DNA from: Tipula vernalis
Lineage: Eukaryota; Arthropoda; Insecta; Diptera; Tipulidae
Reading direction: 5' to 3'
Assembly: GCA_958295665.1 (NCBI GenBank)
Contig: OY282558.1
Location: 113,946,838 to 114,010,837, forward strand
DNA length: 64,000 nt
In this document: piece after piece, positions 35,725 to 47,550 of the stretch
How positions within the stretch are numbered: position 1 is the stretch's first letter
Layout of the letters: every line of letters begins with the position of its first letter
Notes under the pieces: model-generated
Databases searched by the model: none
Seen by the model: only the letters and a program-made list of their open reading frames with translations
What the model was told of the DNA's origin: nothing
Program-made: the position numbers and the translations under genes

Positions 35725-35766
35725 CCCCTTTTGAAAATGGCGCATTAAAGCCGAAACATGTCGGGG
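35725..35766 (+). ncRNA. Decayed hammerhead ribozyme-like motif
   Basis: Reading 5' to 3': CCCC (35725-35728), a 10-nt segment TTTTGAAAAT, GGC, an 8-nt loop, GCC, GAAAC, ATGTC and then GGGG (35763-35766). CCCC/GGGG could form stem I, GGC/GCC stem II, and GAAA plus GTC match the conserved core and cleavage triplet. The segment that should read CTGATGA has changed, so cleavage is unlikely. Hammerheads with a minimal stem III are known from Penelope-like elements. Confidence 0.5.
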
Positions 35767-35841
35767 ACATAAAGATGAATTATACGTCTTTTATTTAAAT
35801 AATATTAACATGACCGCAAAGCCCGTTCATATAACAAATAT
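35757..35841 (+). repeat. Right inverted terminal copy (85 bp)
   Basis: Identical to the left copy in inverted orientation; begins CATGTCGGGGACATAAAG and ends ATAACAAATAT. Confidence 0.92.
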
Positions 35842-36539
35842 TAGTTAATTAGGTGTCCTATCATATCTCAAGACCAAATTTTTTTGGTTTATTTCTTAAT
35901 TCCCGAGCAACTTAACTCAAGTTATAGGTGGTCCACCTAGTATTTCATTGCCCTTTTACATGAGCAAAACATATCGATTTTTCAAAAATATTATCTTCTA
36001 TTGTAACCATTGATCTTACCAATAAGTTTCATCAAAATATTTTTACACAAAAATGAAATTGTCCAAAAATGAAAAATTGCGCAAAAATTTGATCCATAAC
36101 TTTTGGATGATTTCTCATTTTAGGTTTGGACGATTGACTCACTGTAAATATGTTCGCTCTAAATGAACAATTGCCTAACAAACAACTCAAAATTGCCAAA
36201 AAAATTACCTAAATGCCGGAAATGAATAATTACCCAAAAATTTTGGTAACTCTTCGATATTTGTCAACTATTGACCTTTGCACAAATGGAATCGTGCGAT
36301 GGCGTGTACATTATGTCTCTTTTAAAAGGACTGCCAAGATAAAAATACCACAATAACCAAAAAGAAAGAGACGTTAATACTTTTAAACGGAAATACAGAA
36401 AACACGGAAAAGAAAGATATAATTTTAAAATTTTCTAGTTAAATGAGATTTAATTTTAAAATTAGACTGGAAATTTCCCTTTGGCAGAATAATTTAAAAT
36501 TAAATTCAAATCTTCATTTTCCAAAATTACTTAACTATT
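35842..36539. other. Non-coding stretch, nothing recognised
   Basis: AT-rich; [26 protein letters not shown] sequence near 36450 resembles one near 61085, perhaps a shared old repeat. Confidence 0.35.
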
Positions 36540-36731
36540 TATACAAGCCGTACTATTGCAATACAAACACAAAACAAAACCTACTATTTCTGTAAGTAGT
36601 AGTGTCGTGACCCAGAATAATATTTACATACTTCGATTTTAATTTGTAGTTTGTATATTGTACACTAATAGAAATAGTAGGTTTTTTATTTAATAGTATG
36701 CGCGCGTCATAGATACAATACGGCTTGTATA
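36540..36731. mobile_element. MITE of about 190 bp
   Basis: TATACAAGCCGTA starts at 36540 and is repeated inverted up to 36731. Inside, AACCTACTATTTCT is repeated inverted near 36680. The core is non-coding. Termini starting with TA suggest a Tc1/mariner-type TA insertion, but the assignment is open. Confidence 0.65.
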
Positions 36732-38208
36732 GTTTTGATTGAAAACATTCTATAAATTTTTTAGGAAGAAGTATTTTTGTGTTTCTCCGTAAATTAAATT
36801 TTGATTTAGTTTACTAAATTTAATTTTGATTTGCTTAATTTGGTTAGCAAAAATTTTATTTTGTTTTAGTTTATTTTATTTGAGTTTGATTTTTGGAGAA
36901 AGTGTATTGTATAAATAAAAAAAAAAATTAAATTCTCCTATATACAAAAACTGAAGTTTCTTACAAATGGCGTAATTTCGTAAACCATTTTACGCGATAA
37001 AGAAAATTCATCAAAAAATACAGTCGTGAATAAACATTTTTTGTTCAATTTTGTTTTAAATTTGCGTATATAGTGCACAGTGAAAATTATATCCGGAACA
37101 TTTACCAGGTTTTTATTGCAAGGGAAATCAAATTTCCTTTTTGTTTTAAATAATGCTTAAATTATAGTTGCTTGTTGCAATATTATATAATATTATGTCT
37201 GACGTAATCAGATGAATAAACAATTTAGATAAATTTAAAACAATAAAAATAAATCTAATTACAAACGTATTGTAAATTTTATACGGACTACAAATGTCCT
37301 TTATCAATATATGTATGTAGAGGTAGTTTTTTTGTTTATGTTTTCATTCGGTGGTTTTAGAAAAAGAACTCTGGTTGGGTTTTATTAAAAAATTTCAATT
37401 ATAATTTGTTTCATAAATTTTGGATTAAAATTTTTTTAAATTTTTCGTTATTAATTTTAATTCCAAATTTTAATTTAAAGAAATTCGACTCTATTTAAGA
37501 AAGTAAAGTTAAGAAATAACTAATTAAACTCGATTTCAATTTTGATTTTTTGGAAGTCTCAAGGAAACTGTCTGAACTTTCCAGAATCTTCAAGCAACCA
37601 GTGGATAGTAGTTTTTAGAATTGTGTCGTCTTGTGCTAACCTTCAATCAATTTATATTTGTATTAGATATTTGAATTTAAATAATTTTCGAGTTCAGTTA
37701 AGTAGTACTTAGTAATAATGGACTTGTAACTTGATTCAGCTTCCAGGACCTTCAAGCATTCAACGAAGATTTTTTTTTTTTGCGCTAACTATTTTGTCAA
37801 ATACAATATATTACTACCAAAAAATATTAGCTATTGACTGCTTAATGTCTGAAACCTGGTCAATTCTTTAATCTTTCCTGTTAATTCGGTATTGCTATGT
37901 GTAAAAGGATGTACGATGGAACCCGGCATTCTAATACGGGATTTCATGCTTAAAGGCTTGGTCTTGGTCCCAAATTCTTTAATAATTTTTGACTCTAATT
38001 TTATAATTTATTTTAGGTTATTTCTTTTTTAATATTGAATATAATCAAATATGTACGAGTAAAGCTTAAACTTCACAAATTAACTTACAATAGGCAAAAG
38101 AAACAAAATCATCATTAAATTTGTAACCCTTTAAAAATTCGGTGTTACCCCAAAAATTGAGTATTATATCCCTTTAAAATAGACATAACCTCTAGAATGA
38201 GGACTGTG
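36732..38208. other. Non-coding AT-rich stretch, nothing recognised
   Basis: No open frame of note. Loosely repetitive TTTGATTTAG/TTTAATTTTGATTTG runs near 36800-36890. Confidence 0.4.
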
Positions 38209-38422
38209 CCTATGTCGCGGCCTCCATTCTTTAGTGTTTTTTTATGGGTTTGTTCCAAAATTAAACTTTCTCTTTTCCAGAATTTATAAGCGAGCGAGAA
38301 AAGCTTCGGTAGCTGCTGATTTAAATTTTCTCGCTCGATTATAAATTCTGGAAAAGAGAAAGTTTAATTTTGGAAACAAACCCTTAAAAAAAACACTAAA
38401 GAATGGAGGCCGCGACATAGGC
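38209..38422. repeat. Long foldback, about 93-bp arms
   Basis: The arm at 38209-38301 (CCTATGTCGCGGCCTCCATTC...) is repeated inverted at 38326-38422 with a few differences, leaving a 24-bp loop. The loop motif AGCTGCTGATTTAAA is found again directly after the right arm at about 38428. There is no coding capacity. It could form a long stable hairpin if transcribed. Confidence 0.8.
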
Positions 38423-38938
38423 ATCGGCAGCTGCTGATTTAAAGGCTTGTGCTGTTATTTTTATTTTTTGAATAATGTGAAAGAGAAGCATACTATGGAA
38501 AAGCAATGAAACCAACGTTCAGTGGCTGTTGACTTAAATTTTAACATTCTTATGTAAATTTTGGAAAAATGCGAAATTTAAATTTGAAAAATGTTCAAAA
38601 ATATGCGTTTTAACAAAACGATTAAAAATAAATAACTGACCAAAAAATTCCTTGTCATATCAAACCGAACTAAGTCTAACTTTTTTTTTGTCTCAGTCGT
38701 CTCGTTACTCTCATTTTGAGAGAAAACTATATAAAATACAACAAGAAAAATTGAAATGAGCAAAAATTTAAAAAACAGCCTGTCTTATTCAAATGAAGCG
38801 CAGTGTATTTCTGAAATTTGACAGCTAAACATTTCTGGCCTATTTCGTATTTAGGCTTTTTCTTGTAAACGAAATCAAAAAATACAAAATAAAATAAATG
38901 GATAATTTAACGGGATTGCTTGTTTTCCGATAGTGGGT

Positions 38939-39003
38939 CACGGTGCTCTGGAGTCGGTTTAAAAAAAAAAGTGCGATGTCTCTGAAATTCTTTCGCCCAA
39001 CGC
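38939..39003 (+). repeat. Left terminal inverted repeat
   Basis: Matches 41525-41589 inverted, including a poly-A run (10 A) and TTCTTTCGCCCAACG. Confidence 0.88.
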
Positions 39004-39097
39004 GACGAGTAAACAATAATCTGAAATCGCTGATTTTTCTATTTTCGATATGTTTTATCCGGATTATAAAAAGCGTGGAAATCACGAAGAAAACCGT

Positions 39098-41142
39098 TTC
39101 AAAATATGTCTGTGTTGTGGAAAAAATAAAAAAAATAGTGATCATTCAACGAAAGGTGAAATCAAACTTGATGGAAGTAATTTCGGGTTTTGATGAATGT
39201 GATACAAGAGTGCCAGTTGTACTGTGCCCAGCTTGTAATCTACGCCTGGGAAAGTCATTAAAAGAAGATAAAAGATGTGAATTCTCAGAAATTGGAAAAT
39301 ATCTGTCTGTGAAGTACAGCACGAAATCTGTTAGGAAAGGAGACCAGTGCCAATGTTATCTTTATGTGTTAGTTACCGGCCCTGTGGTACCAAATTTCTC
39401 GCGAAATCTGACACCAGCGGTCGTAAATAAAAATCGCCAGGAGAGAAAAAAGACAAAATGCGGAAAGGCCTCTAAGGTTCCTGAAATTAAAAAAAAAGCA
39501 GTTATCAAACGTTGTGGTAAATGTTTAGGATTATTGGCCAGAGGAATTAATCACGTGTGCAATAGCACGAACTTGTTAAATAACATGCAAAAGTTAGGGC
39601 TCAATTCGAAACAAAAAGAGCATATATCAACTCGCTTATTGAAAGATAAGATAGCTACAAATTCGTGTGGAGGAGAAGGCTCACACTCGCGTGACGAAAG
39701 GTTAATATCCCTCTCGCAGCATCACGGGAAACCATTGACCGTGAATATTGTTGGAGGAACAAGGAATTCGCAGGTACCATCGATTTCGGCAAATTCCCTG
39801 CGGCAAATGCAAACTGATAAGGATTTAAGTACCAGAAAAGTTTTGAGAATTGCTGCTTTCATCCGTGCAGAAACCAACACACCAGGAATAATAGAACCCA
39901 ATTATCAAAAAAAAATATCAGAAAGTAATCATCGGTTTGACGAGTATTTTGAGCCACGAGTATTTGCATTTGTCACAACTAAAGGTGAAAAATCTGTCAA
40001 TTCTCCAGAGTTTGTCGTCATTTGCAAGAATCTGCGAAGTTTCATTCAAGATGTAACAGTGCAACGACAAGTTTCCAATGTGCAACTCAAATTCGGAATT
40101 GACGTGGGGGTGGTTTTCTAAAATTGTCTCTTTCCATCCAGTCATCGAACGATGAACCGCCCATGGCACCTCAAGGAAAGCTGCCAACTACAAGATATGC
40201 TGAAAAATTCCTCGAATCTGGGGTGAAACGATTATTTATTCTTTGTTTAGCCCCTAACACTCAGGAAAATTACCATAATGTCTCGCTTATATGGTCAGCA
40301 TTAGATATAAATTCCTTTCTTGGAACAGTTGCAACGGATTTGAAACTGGCCAATATTATTTCGGGTCTTATGAGTAACTCAAGTGCACATCCTTGCACAT
40401 GGTGCGATGCTCCCCCAAAAAAACTTAATCAACTCGGGCAATTACAGAACGATCAATGATTGTCGCGCCAAATGCGAAAAGTGGCGTTCAGAAGGAGGAC
40501 TTAGAAAGTCAGCCAAGTTATTTGATAATTGCATACATCCACCTCTCTTCAATGCAGAAGAAAATAAGCGGATCATCGACATAATCCCACCTCCAGAATT
40601 GCATTTACTGTTGGGAGCAGTAAATACCCTCTTCCACCATATGATGTTGGAGAACGAAGAAGTCAGCCTAAAATGGGCCCGGGAGTGCCACGTGGACCGG
40701 CAGTGTACCTATGGTAGTCCAACATTTGAAGGAAATGCGTGTAAGGTCTTGCTTGATAAGGTGGATATTTTAGATGCCATGAAATGCCTTGGCTATGCCA
40801 AGTATGTGGAGACATTTAGAAAATTGAAGAAAGTTGTCGATTCTTGCTTCTCATTGAAACTAGACCCCAATTTCAAGAGATATGTATATTGAAGATTTCA
40901 AGGTTAGTTATCAAGCACTCGAGATACCTGTGACACCAAAAATTCATGGCATACTATACCATGTAGTAGATTTTTGTTCCGAAACCAAAAGAGGACTAGG
41001 GTTTTATAGCGAATAAGCTGTCGAATCGACCCATGTAGATTTTAGTAAGACTTGGAATCGTCACAAAGTACTAAAAAATCATCCTGACTATTCATTCAAA
41101 TTATTGCGAGCTGTATGCGAATATAATAGTTTTCATTTATGA
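39098..41142 (+). pseudogene. RAG1-like DDE transposase, multiply frameshifted
   Basis: Ordered parts across several frames: a zinc pair CLCC (39107) with CPAC (39225); CGKC...HVC (39513 on); then GID (Asp at 40101) followed after a frameshift by GGGFLKLSLSI; ATDLKLANII (Asp at 40337); CTWC (40394-40405); LRTINDC after another frameshift near 40442; PPELHLLLGAVN; TFEGNACKVLLD; and, after a frameshift near 40887, TPKIHGIL and GLGFYSE (Glu at 41011) directly followed by a TAA. The D-D-E order, the Cys pair after the second Asp and the long insertion before the Glu recall RAG1, Transib and CMC transposases. I also recall related unnamed proteins in other arthropod genomes. At least four frameshifts and one stop make it inactive. 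Confidence 0.75.
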
Positions 41143-41524
41143 TATGTGTGCTATTGTTTTTTGTTTCTTTCTTGTCTAGACAAGGCCCTCGAGGGGGCCG
41201 TAAACGGATCTTACAAACCTCTCTAAATTTTCATTTTTTCTGTTGTGTTTTTATGCTTTTAATAATAATAATAAATTATGATTTTATGAGTGACAACACT
41301 TGCCGTACACTTCTTGAACACCCTATATCTACCATTACACTGTGTATGAACCAATGCGAATGTACATGATACCCTGTATATATATCCAGAATCATCATCA
41401 CACATGAAAGGGCGTTATCTTCTCCAGGCATATTATTTTTTTTGTATTTTCGTCCTAGAAAAAAAAAGCGCCGAGCCGATTTTTTTCTGTAGCGGCTGAA
41501 AGTACTCCTTTTTTAAGTGTCCAA

Positions 41525-41589
41525 ACGTTGGGCGAAAGAATTTCGGAGACACCGCACTTTTTTTTTTAAACCGACTCCAGAGCACCGTG
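41525..41589 (-). repeat. Right terminal inverted repeat
   Basis: Inverse copy of the left end; its outermost bases are CACGGTG on the minus strand. Confidence 0.88.
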
Positions 41590-41592
41590 GGT

Positions 41593-44500
41593 CAGGTCTA
41601 CGCTTTTTAGTGAAACCTCAGACATGCACCCAAAGATACGGTGCTGTGAAATGAATCGATTTTAATTAGCATTACGGTTTTCGTTATTTTATAAAATTAA
41701 ATATGGTTTTCCGTTACGTTATAGTTACATTTCTAATAATATGAATTTTTGAGAGAAAATAGAAATACAACTTTACAGAATAACATAAAACAAATTTGAA
41801 TTTCTGTTTCGTTCCAACATTTTATTTATTGGTTTGTTTTTCATTACGTTACGCAATTTTCTTTTCGTTATTTTTGGGTTACGTTACAATAACGTTCCAC
41901 AATACTGCAAAAATTTAAGTTTTTGGTATAATTTTGTGCACAATTTATTTATTAATAATATCCCAATTAAAAATTGAATTCAAATTGCTAATTTAGGAAA
42001 CGTTATATTCTAAACATATAATTTGGCTCCCAGTACGAAAATGTGTCTAATTTTATTCTGAATTGTCTAAAAAAGTGCTTCCGCTTTCTACAATAACTAA
42101 AAATTTTATATCGTAAATTTTAGTAATTGGTAATTATGGAAATAGTTGGATATTGAGAATTTGGTATTAAAGAACGTACAGGACAAAAGGCTTGAAAAAA
42201 CCTATAGGTAATTTTGGATTTAAGCTATAATGTTAAGAATTTACCTTCCTAAATTAAAGAGAAATAGCTAGGAAATTTATATTTTTTAAATGTAGAAATT
42301 AAGCCATTTAATTTTTAGAATTTGGAAATTTCAAAAATTGGGAGATCAAGGTTCTTATTTCTGAATAAGAATAAGAATAAAAAATGTATGATTTCGGAAC
42401 AAGTAAAAACTGCAAGACTTGATAGCCCAAACAATTCTCGTTTTTTTAAGTGATTGTGCATTATATAATCATCCAAAAATACGACGAATCGCTCACGAAT
42501 CGTGTTTTTTCAAAATTAAATTTTCCTGTGGGTTTCATTCCCAAATCCAAAATAAAGAAATATCATTGGTGGTCTATGCTTCGGATGAAGGAAAACTTAA
42601 TTTTGGAACAAAATGACAAAAAACCCTAAAGAATTGACTCCATGTAACATGTGTTGACTAAAGTCTAATTTTAAATGGGTCATAAAGAAAATGAGAATTT
42701 TCGTCTCTTTTGCCCATTGTATTGTGGCTTTTTTCTAACACATGGCAGGATTCACTGTTTTGGGACATTAACACCAATTTTTTTTTTTTTCTGGGCATTA
42801 AGTTTCTTTAAAAGAGATATAATTTCCCACGGAAGATTCCACTTGCGCAAAAGTCAATAGTAAAGAAATATCGAAGATGCTCCAAAATTTCATTTTCGGC
42901 TTTTGGGTAATTTTGTTTTGGGCGTTTTTGAAATTTTCTTATAATATTCAGAAATAGGTGCACAGGTATTAAATTATTTCGGTACTGCCATAAATCATAA
43001 CTTGTTGTAATGCTACAAATGTCAGCTGCAAAGCAGTCTCTGTCTTATTTATACCATTGGTTAGAATTATATGTACTAGTATAATTTATAAATGCAGTAT
43101 CGGTTAGAGGACAATTGTTTAACGATTGTTCCCAAGCTATACATTTAATATAGCAAAACTCAACGAAACTACCATACATATTTCCAGAGATTTCCAATGA
43201 CACGAAACTATATTCTGTCGTAATTCGCTTATATAAAATATCAAAACTATTACCACACTACATCCAACAAAAATAACCGATTAATTTCTTCACACAAAAA
43301 CTAATGAGATCGAGTCTTTATTGAAATAATAAATTCCAATCGCGCATCATTTACTTTACTTATCACCCGTTATTTTATCTTAAGAGTGAGAGTGTATATT
43401 TTAATTTTTTTTTATTTTTTTATATACAAACGCGGTTATTGTCGCGTTGTCGTTATAAAATAAAAAAATAAAAACAAGTTTTCGTTTTGTTGTTAAATCA
43501 ATGCAAATTTATGTTAGTTTTGTAACAGCAATAATAAATATATTAGTAATATGGTAATAGTTTTATATTATTGATTACATATAAAATTTATAGTGTTTTA
43601 TATATGCTACTCGATGGCATACAAACGGTAAATAGATTTAGAAAGATGTATAATCTATAACCTTGATTGTGATGATGGTCATGGTGAGCCAATAATCTAC
43701 AAACTATCATCATAGTAAATCACATATGATGATTGTATAGTATTTTTTGAAATATGTATGTAGGTATGTAAATCAGTAAATGTTTGAGATAAGTAATTAA
43801 ATATAACCTTGATGTGAACGAAGAGTGCATTTTCCAAAAATAAATTATTTTCTCATTGTTTATATAATCGAACGAACATCGCGCATTTAAAATAAATTAA
43901 AAGATGCAAAAAATAAAAATTCGTGAGTAAATCTTGAAATGATTCGTGACTTTGACATTTTTATGTATGTATGTATATACTCGCGTATATGAATGGTTGG
44001 TCGCGATCTATGCAACAAACTATGTAATCTTATCCTTGAGTAAAGAGTCGTATAAAGCATCCAATCAGACACATAAAATACAGAAAAATTTATTATTTTG
44101 TTGTATTGTTGACAAGTTGAGCAAGTTAGTTAAGTTTATTTACGGTTAAAATGTAATCTCGATTTGGCATGTTCAAAACAGCAGCTGTGGTATATATTAG
44201 ACAAAGAATTTAGTATACCGCGTTGTCACTATTAAAATTGACAACAGGTTGAATTGGCACCCACACGTGGCATTTTTTAGGGATAATGGTAAAATGTTTA
44301 CCAAATATAAAGTGTGCGGGTGTAAAATTTCCCAAAAATTATAAACCAAAGCCAATTTTAATTCTTAAGATCTTTTTTTTCTAACGGGAATACCACGAAA
44401 ACTATTCCAAAGAAGCAAAGAAAAATGATTCTATGCTTATTTATGTACAAAATTTTATCGCATAAATCAAATAATATACAAATCCACCCACAAACTTCCA

Positions 44501-47500
44501 CTCTAAATTTATGATTGTATATATTCCATTTTCTATTAATTTCCTATTTCTCGAAGAAAATGTATACCTATATAAAAATATAAATTGAAAAACGAGACGA
44601 GACGAGACGACAGAAAATGTCATAAAATTACGATAGAATTTTTGTGTATTGTCAATGATCTTACATATTTGGGGTATGGCTCACATCACACAATGGTCAA
44701 TTTAACATTTTTTATGTTCAATTGTGAATTGTTTTCTTGCGACCATTGAATTAGGTTGATCAACCTATTAGCAGAATTACGCATACCTTTATACCTGGGA
44801 ATTGGCGTTCTGTTATTTTGCGAATTTTTAAATACGTTTTGATCAATTATAACTAACTGGATGTTTGACCTTTGACAGTTTTCGCCTTCATAATGTATGT
44901 TTTAATTGATATTGACATATTTTTAGGAAAAACATTTTTAATTTGCATTAAATAAAATTTTGATTTCGTTATGCTGCATATTAAAATAAAATATATTAAA
45001 AAGTATTTAAAGAGCCGCGCCGATACACCTAAAAAAAAATAATTGTTTTCATGACAGCAGGAAAATAAAAAAAAAATCTCAACATTTTCCGTATATACAT
45101 ACATGTAAAATCAGACGTGTTAGACAAATCGCGCATAAAATACACCACCACGCAAAAATCATAAGCTTTTATGGTTAAATTTTATATTGACGCCCTTACA
45201 ATTTGTGTGCTTTCATAATATTCCTTCATGTACAATATATACACAACATAAAATAATCGATTTTTGTTTATGTATTGTTACAAATTTCATAATGCTTCCA
45301 CACATGTACATATAAAATGAGAAAATTGTGCGAAACTAATTTGAATACTGGATTAAATATTTTCGAATCTTTCTTGATTTGATTGAAAATGCACCAGGCC
45401 TCTAGTGACAAAAAACTAAAGACAGATCCAAATGTTGATTTGATATCAATCAAACGGTTACATGATTTTTATGTTTGTATATCGTGCTTACAACACGCCT
45501 GGTCTTTCGGGTAGGATGTAATAATGACACCATGTTGTATAGCTATTTCGTGCCCACCGCCCAAGTGACTCGATATTTTAATCAGCCTATGGGGGGCCAC
45601 AGACAACTAAACACGTAAAAACGAAGAACAAATTTCATTGAATGCACAGACCACAGAGAAAGCATGGCTTAAGTCCACTTTGGATTTTTATGAAAATTGA
45701 CGCAATGAAACTGCACTTATTCGTGATTATTTTGATATAATATTAAAAATCACAATTTGTCTTATAAAATTGTGAGTCTTCACTAACTTTGTTAATGGTT
45801 ACGTCAGGAATATTATTGTTTTTGTGAGTCTTCGGTATTTACAACAATTTATTTGCATTAGTGACATCTATTGTTGTACAGCAGAATTTTTTTCACGAAC
45901 CGAAATTGTGTAGGCAGGAGGACTTATGCCCAGTAAACACCCCTTTCCAAAATAGTTTTAAAGAATTTCGCCCCGTTTTTTCCAGAATATGTGTCCCGAC
46001 TCTTTTCCAGAATATATTTCTAAAAATAGAAGAAAGTTCGAAAATCCGAAATTTTATATTGTTGAAAGGGGTACGTTGAAAGGGTTGTTTCTAGCCTCTG
46101 GTTTAAACCAGAGCTTCGAACTGGGACTGACCCGGAACTTTAAACCGTAATTAAAAGAAGTATTTTCCGAGTTTTAATCCGAATTGTAACCGATTTAATA
46201 AAACAAATTAAAATTCTACCGATATTTTGAAATATTGGCGAAAAATGAAAACTAGCCAAAATTAGTGGTTATTGGCAAAAATTATTTTATTTGAAGTTGA
46301 CTAGAAAATAAAACAACTTATAATAATTTTTTTTATTTCGAGCCTGTTTCGTCCAAAAACTAAACCGGAACGAAAAATATTTCCGGTACAGAAAACCGGA
46401 ACAATTATTTATATTTTGGAAATGAATCCAAAATGGGTTTCAACAATTAAAGAAATGTTTACAGGTCATTAACTCAGCCATCCCTCAAATATAACAACTC
46501 TGCATAATATTAGCCATTGTATTCCGAGTCACTGTATTCGGTATTGTGTCAACAATTATTGCATTTTGTAAATAGTTTTTGATAGAACTAAATCACAATA
46601 TTCATCAATCATCACCTTGGTACACAATATTCACCAATCATCAGCTTGCTTGCAAATTTAACAGTTTTGAATTCGGATTTTGAGTATTAGAATAGGAAAA
46701 AGACCCAGAAAGTAGAATTTGAAGGGCGAAGATCATTATTTCAATTTCAAGTCAAGGAACAAAAGAATTTAAATTCATTCTTTAAGTTGTTTAGTTTAAG
46801 TTGAGAAATTAAATACTATAGAGATTAAAACTTGAGTACTTGAAATATTTTTATAATTAGAAATTTAAATTTCAAATTTGCAGTTTAATTACTTGTGCAA
46901 TTTGTTTTATTAGTACTATCTGTGTTGTGATATAGTTTTACGTGTCAAGTTTTTAATAACAATTTTAATTTTGAAACGTGACAAAAAATAAATAAATAAA
47001 CCTGGTCATCGCCGAAAACGCACTCACACAGTAAGTTACTATACTGTCCATTCCGCTATTACCAACAATATTTAAATATGGAGAAAAATACGTGAATAAA
47101 AATTTTATAATTTTTATAGTTTGAATGTGTAGCACTGAGTAAAACAAAAAATGTATGGATCATGATTTTTGTTGTTATTATTATTATTTTTAAAATAATG
47201 GGTGTCAAATATTAAATATATTAAAATTAATATCAAAAATATTTAAATATTTTATCAATAAGTAGCTTTTGTTTTAGATTTAATTTTGGGATACAAAAAA
47301 TTTGTAGATTGACATTGTCGTAGACGTACGTAATTTATTCATTTTTTAAAACAAATCTTAATTTATTTAATTTTAATTTGTTAGAAATAATTTTATTCAT
47401 TTAATGTTACGGATTATTTTAATTTATGAAACGGTTATTTAATTGTGCCGAATATTTATTATTTTTATTTATAAACATTTGTTTTATTTTGCTATTTATT

Positions 47501-47527
47501 TTGCACCACCATATTTTACATGTTTTT
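41593..47527. other. Long non-coding stretch
   Basis: About 6 kb without convincing coding sequence. I noticed a 16-bp perfect palindrome TCTGGTTTAAACCAGA near 46098 and A-rich runs, but no transposon ends, tRNA or conserved domain. It may be part of the BCOR first intron. Confidence 0.45.
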
Positions 47528-47539
47528 TATTTTAGACTA
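47528..47539 (+). repeat. Left 12-bp target site duplication
   Basis: TATTTTAGACTA, repeated exactly at 50806-50817. Confidence 0.9.
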
Positions 47540-47550
47540 CCTTCGAAAAA

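Larger units (their letters stand above)
34113..35841 (+). mobile_element. Penelope-like element, 5' truncated, inverted ends
   Basis: The element is bounded by an 85-bp inverted repeat that is identical in both arms (34113-34197 and 35757-35841). Between them lies one Penelope-type open frame with reverse transcriptase followed by a GIY-YIG endonuclease. The coding part starts mid-RT, directly at the inner edge of the left arm. Inverted or tandem terminal copies are known for Penelope elements. The perfect arms point to recent insertion even though the coding part carries stops. Just before the right arm is a decayed hammerhead-like sequence. Confidence 0.85.
38939..41589 (+). mobile_element. 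RAG1/Transib/CMC-like DNA transposon, decayed
   Basis: Inverted terminal repeats of about 65 bp begin CACGGTGCTCTGGAGTCGG at 38939 and end with the inverse at 41589, differing at only a few positions in the outer 60 bp. GGT flanks both ends (38936-38938 and 41590-41592), a candidate 3-bp target duplication. The interior carries one broken transposase on the plus strand. The first seven bases CACGGTG resemble Transib ends and the RAG recombination heptamer. A 3-bp duplication fits the CACTA branch of CMC better than Transib (5 bp), so the superfamily is left open. Confidence 0.82.

Noticed and set aside
38943..39180. N-terminal extension of the RAG1-like protein through the left terminal repeat
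   Set aside because: The open frame there comes partly from the terminal repeat; the zinc motif CLCC lies in another frame, so the true start is probably different.
46098..46113. 16-bp perfect palindrome TCTGGTTTAAACCAGA
   Set aside because: Too short to support an element or binding site without more evidence.
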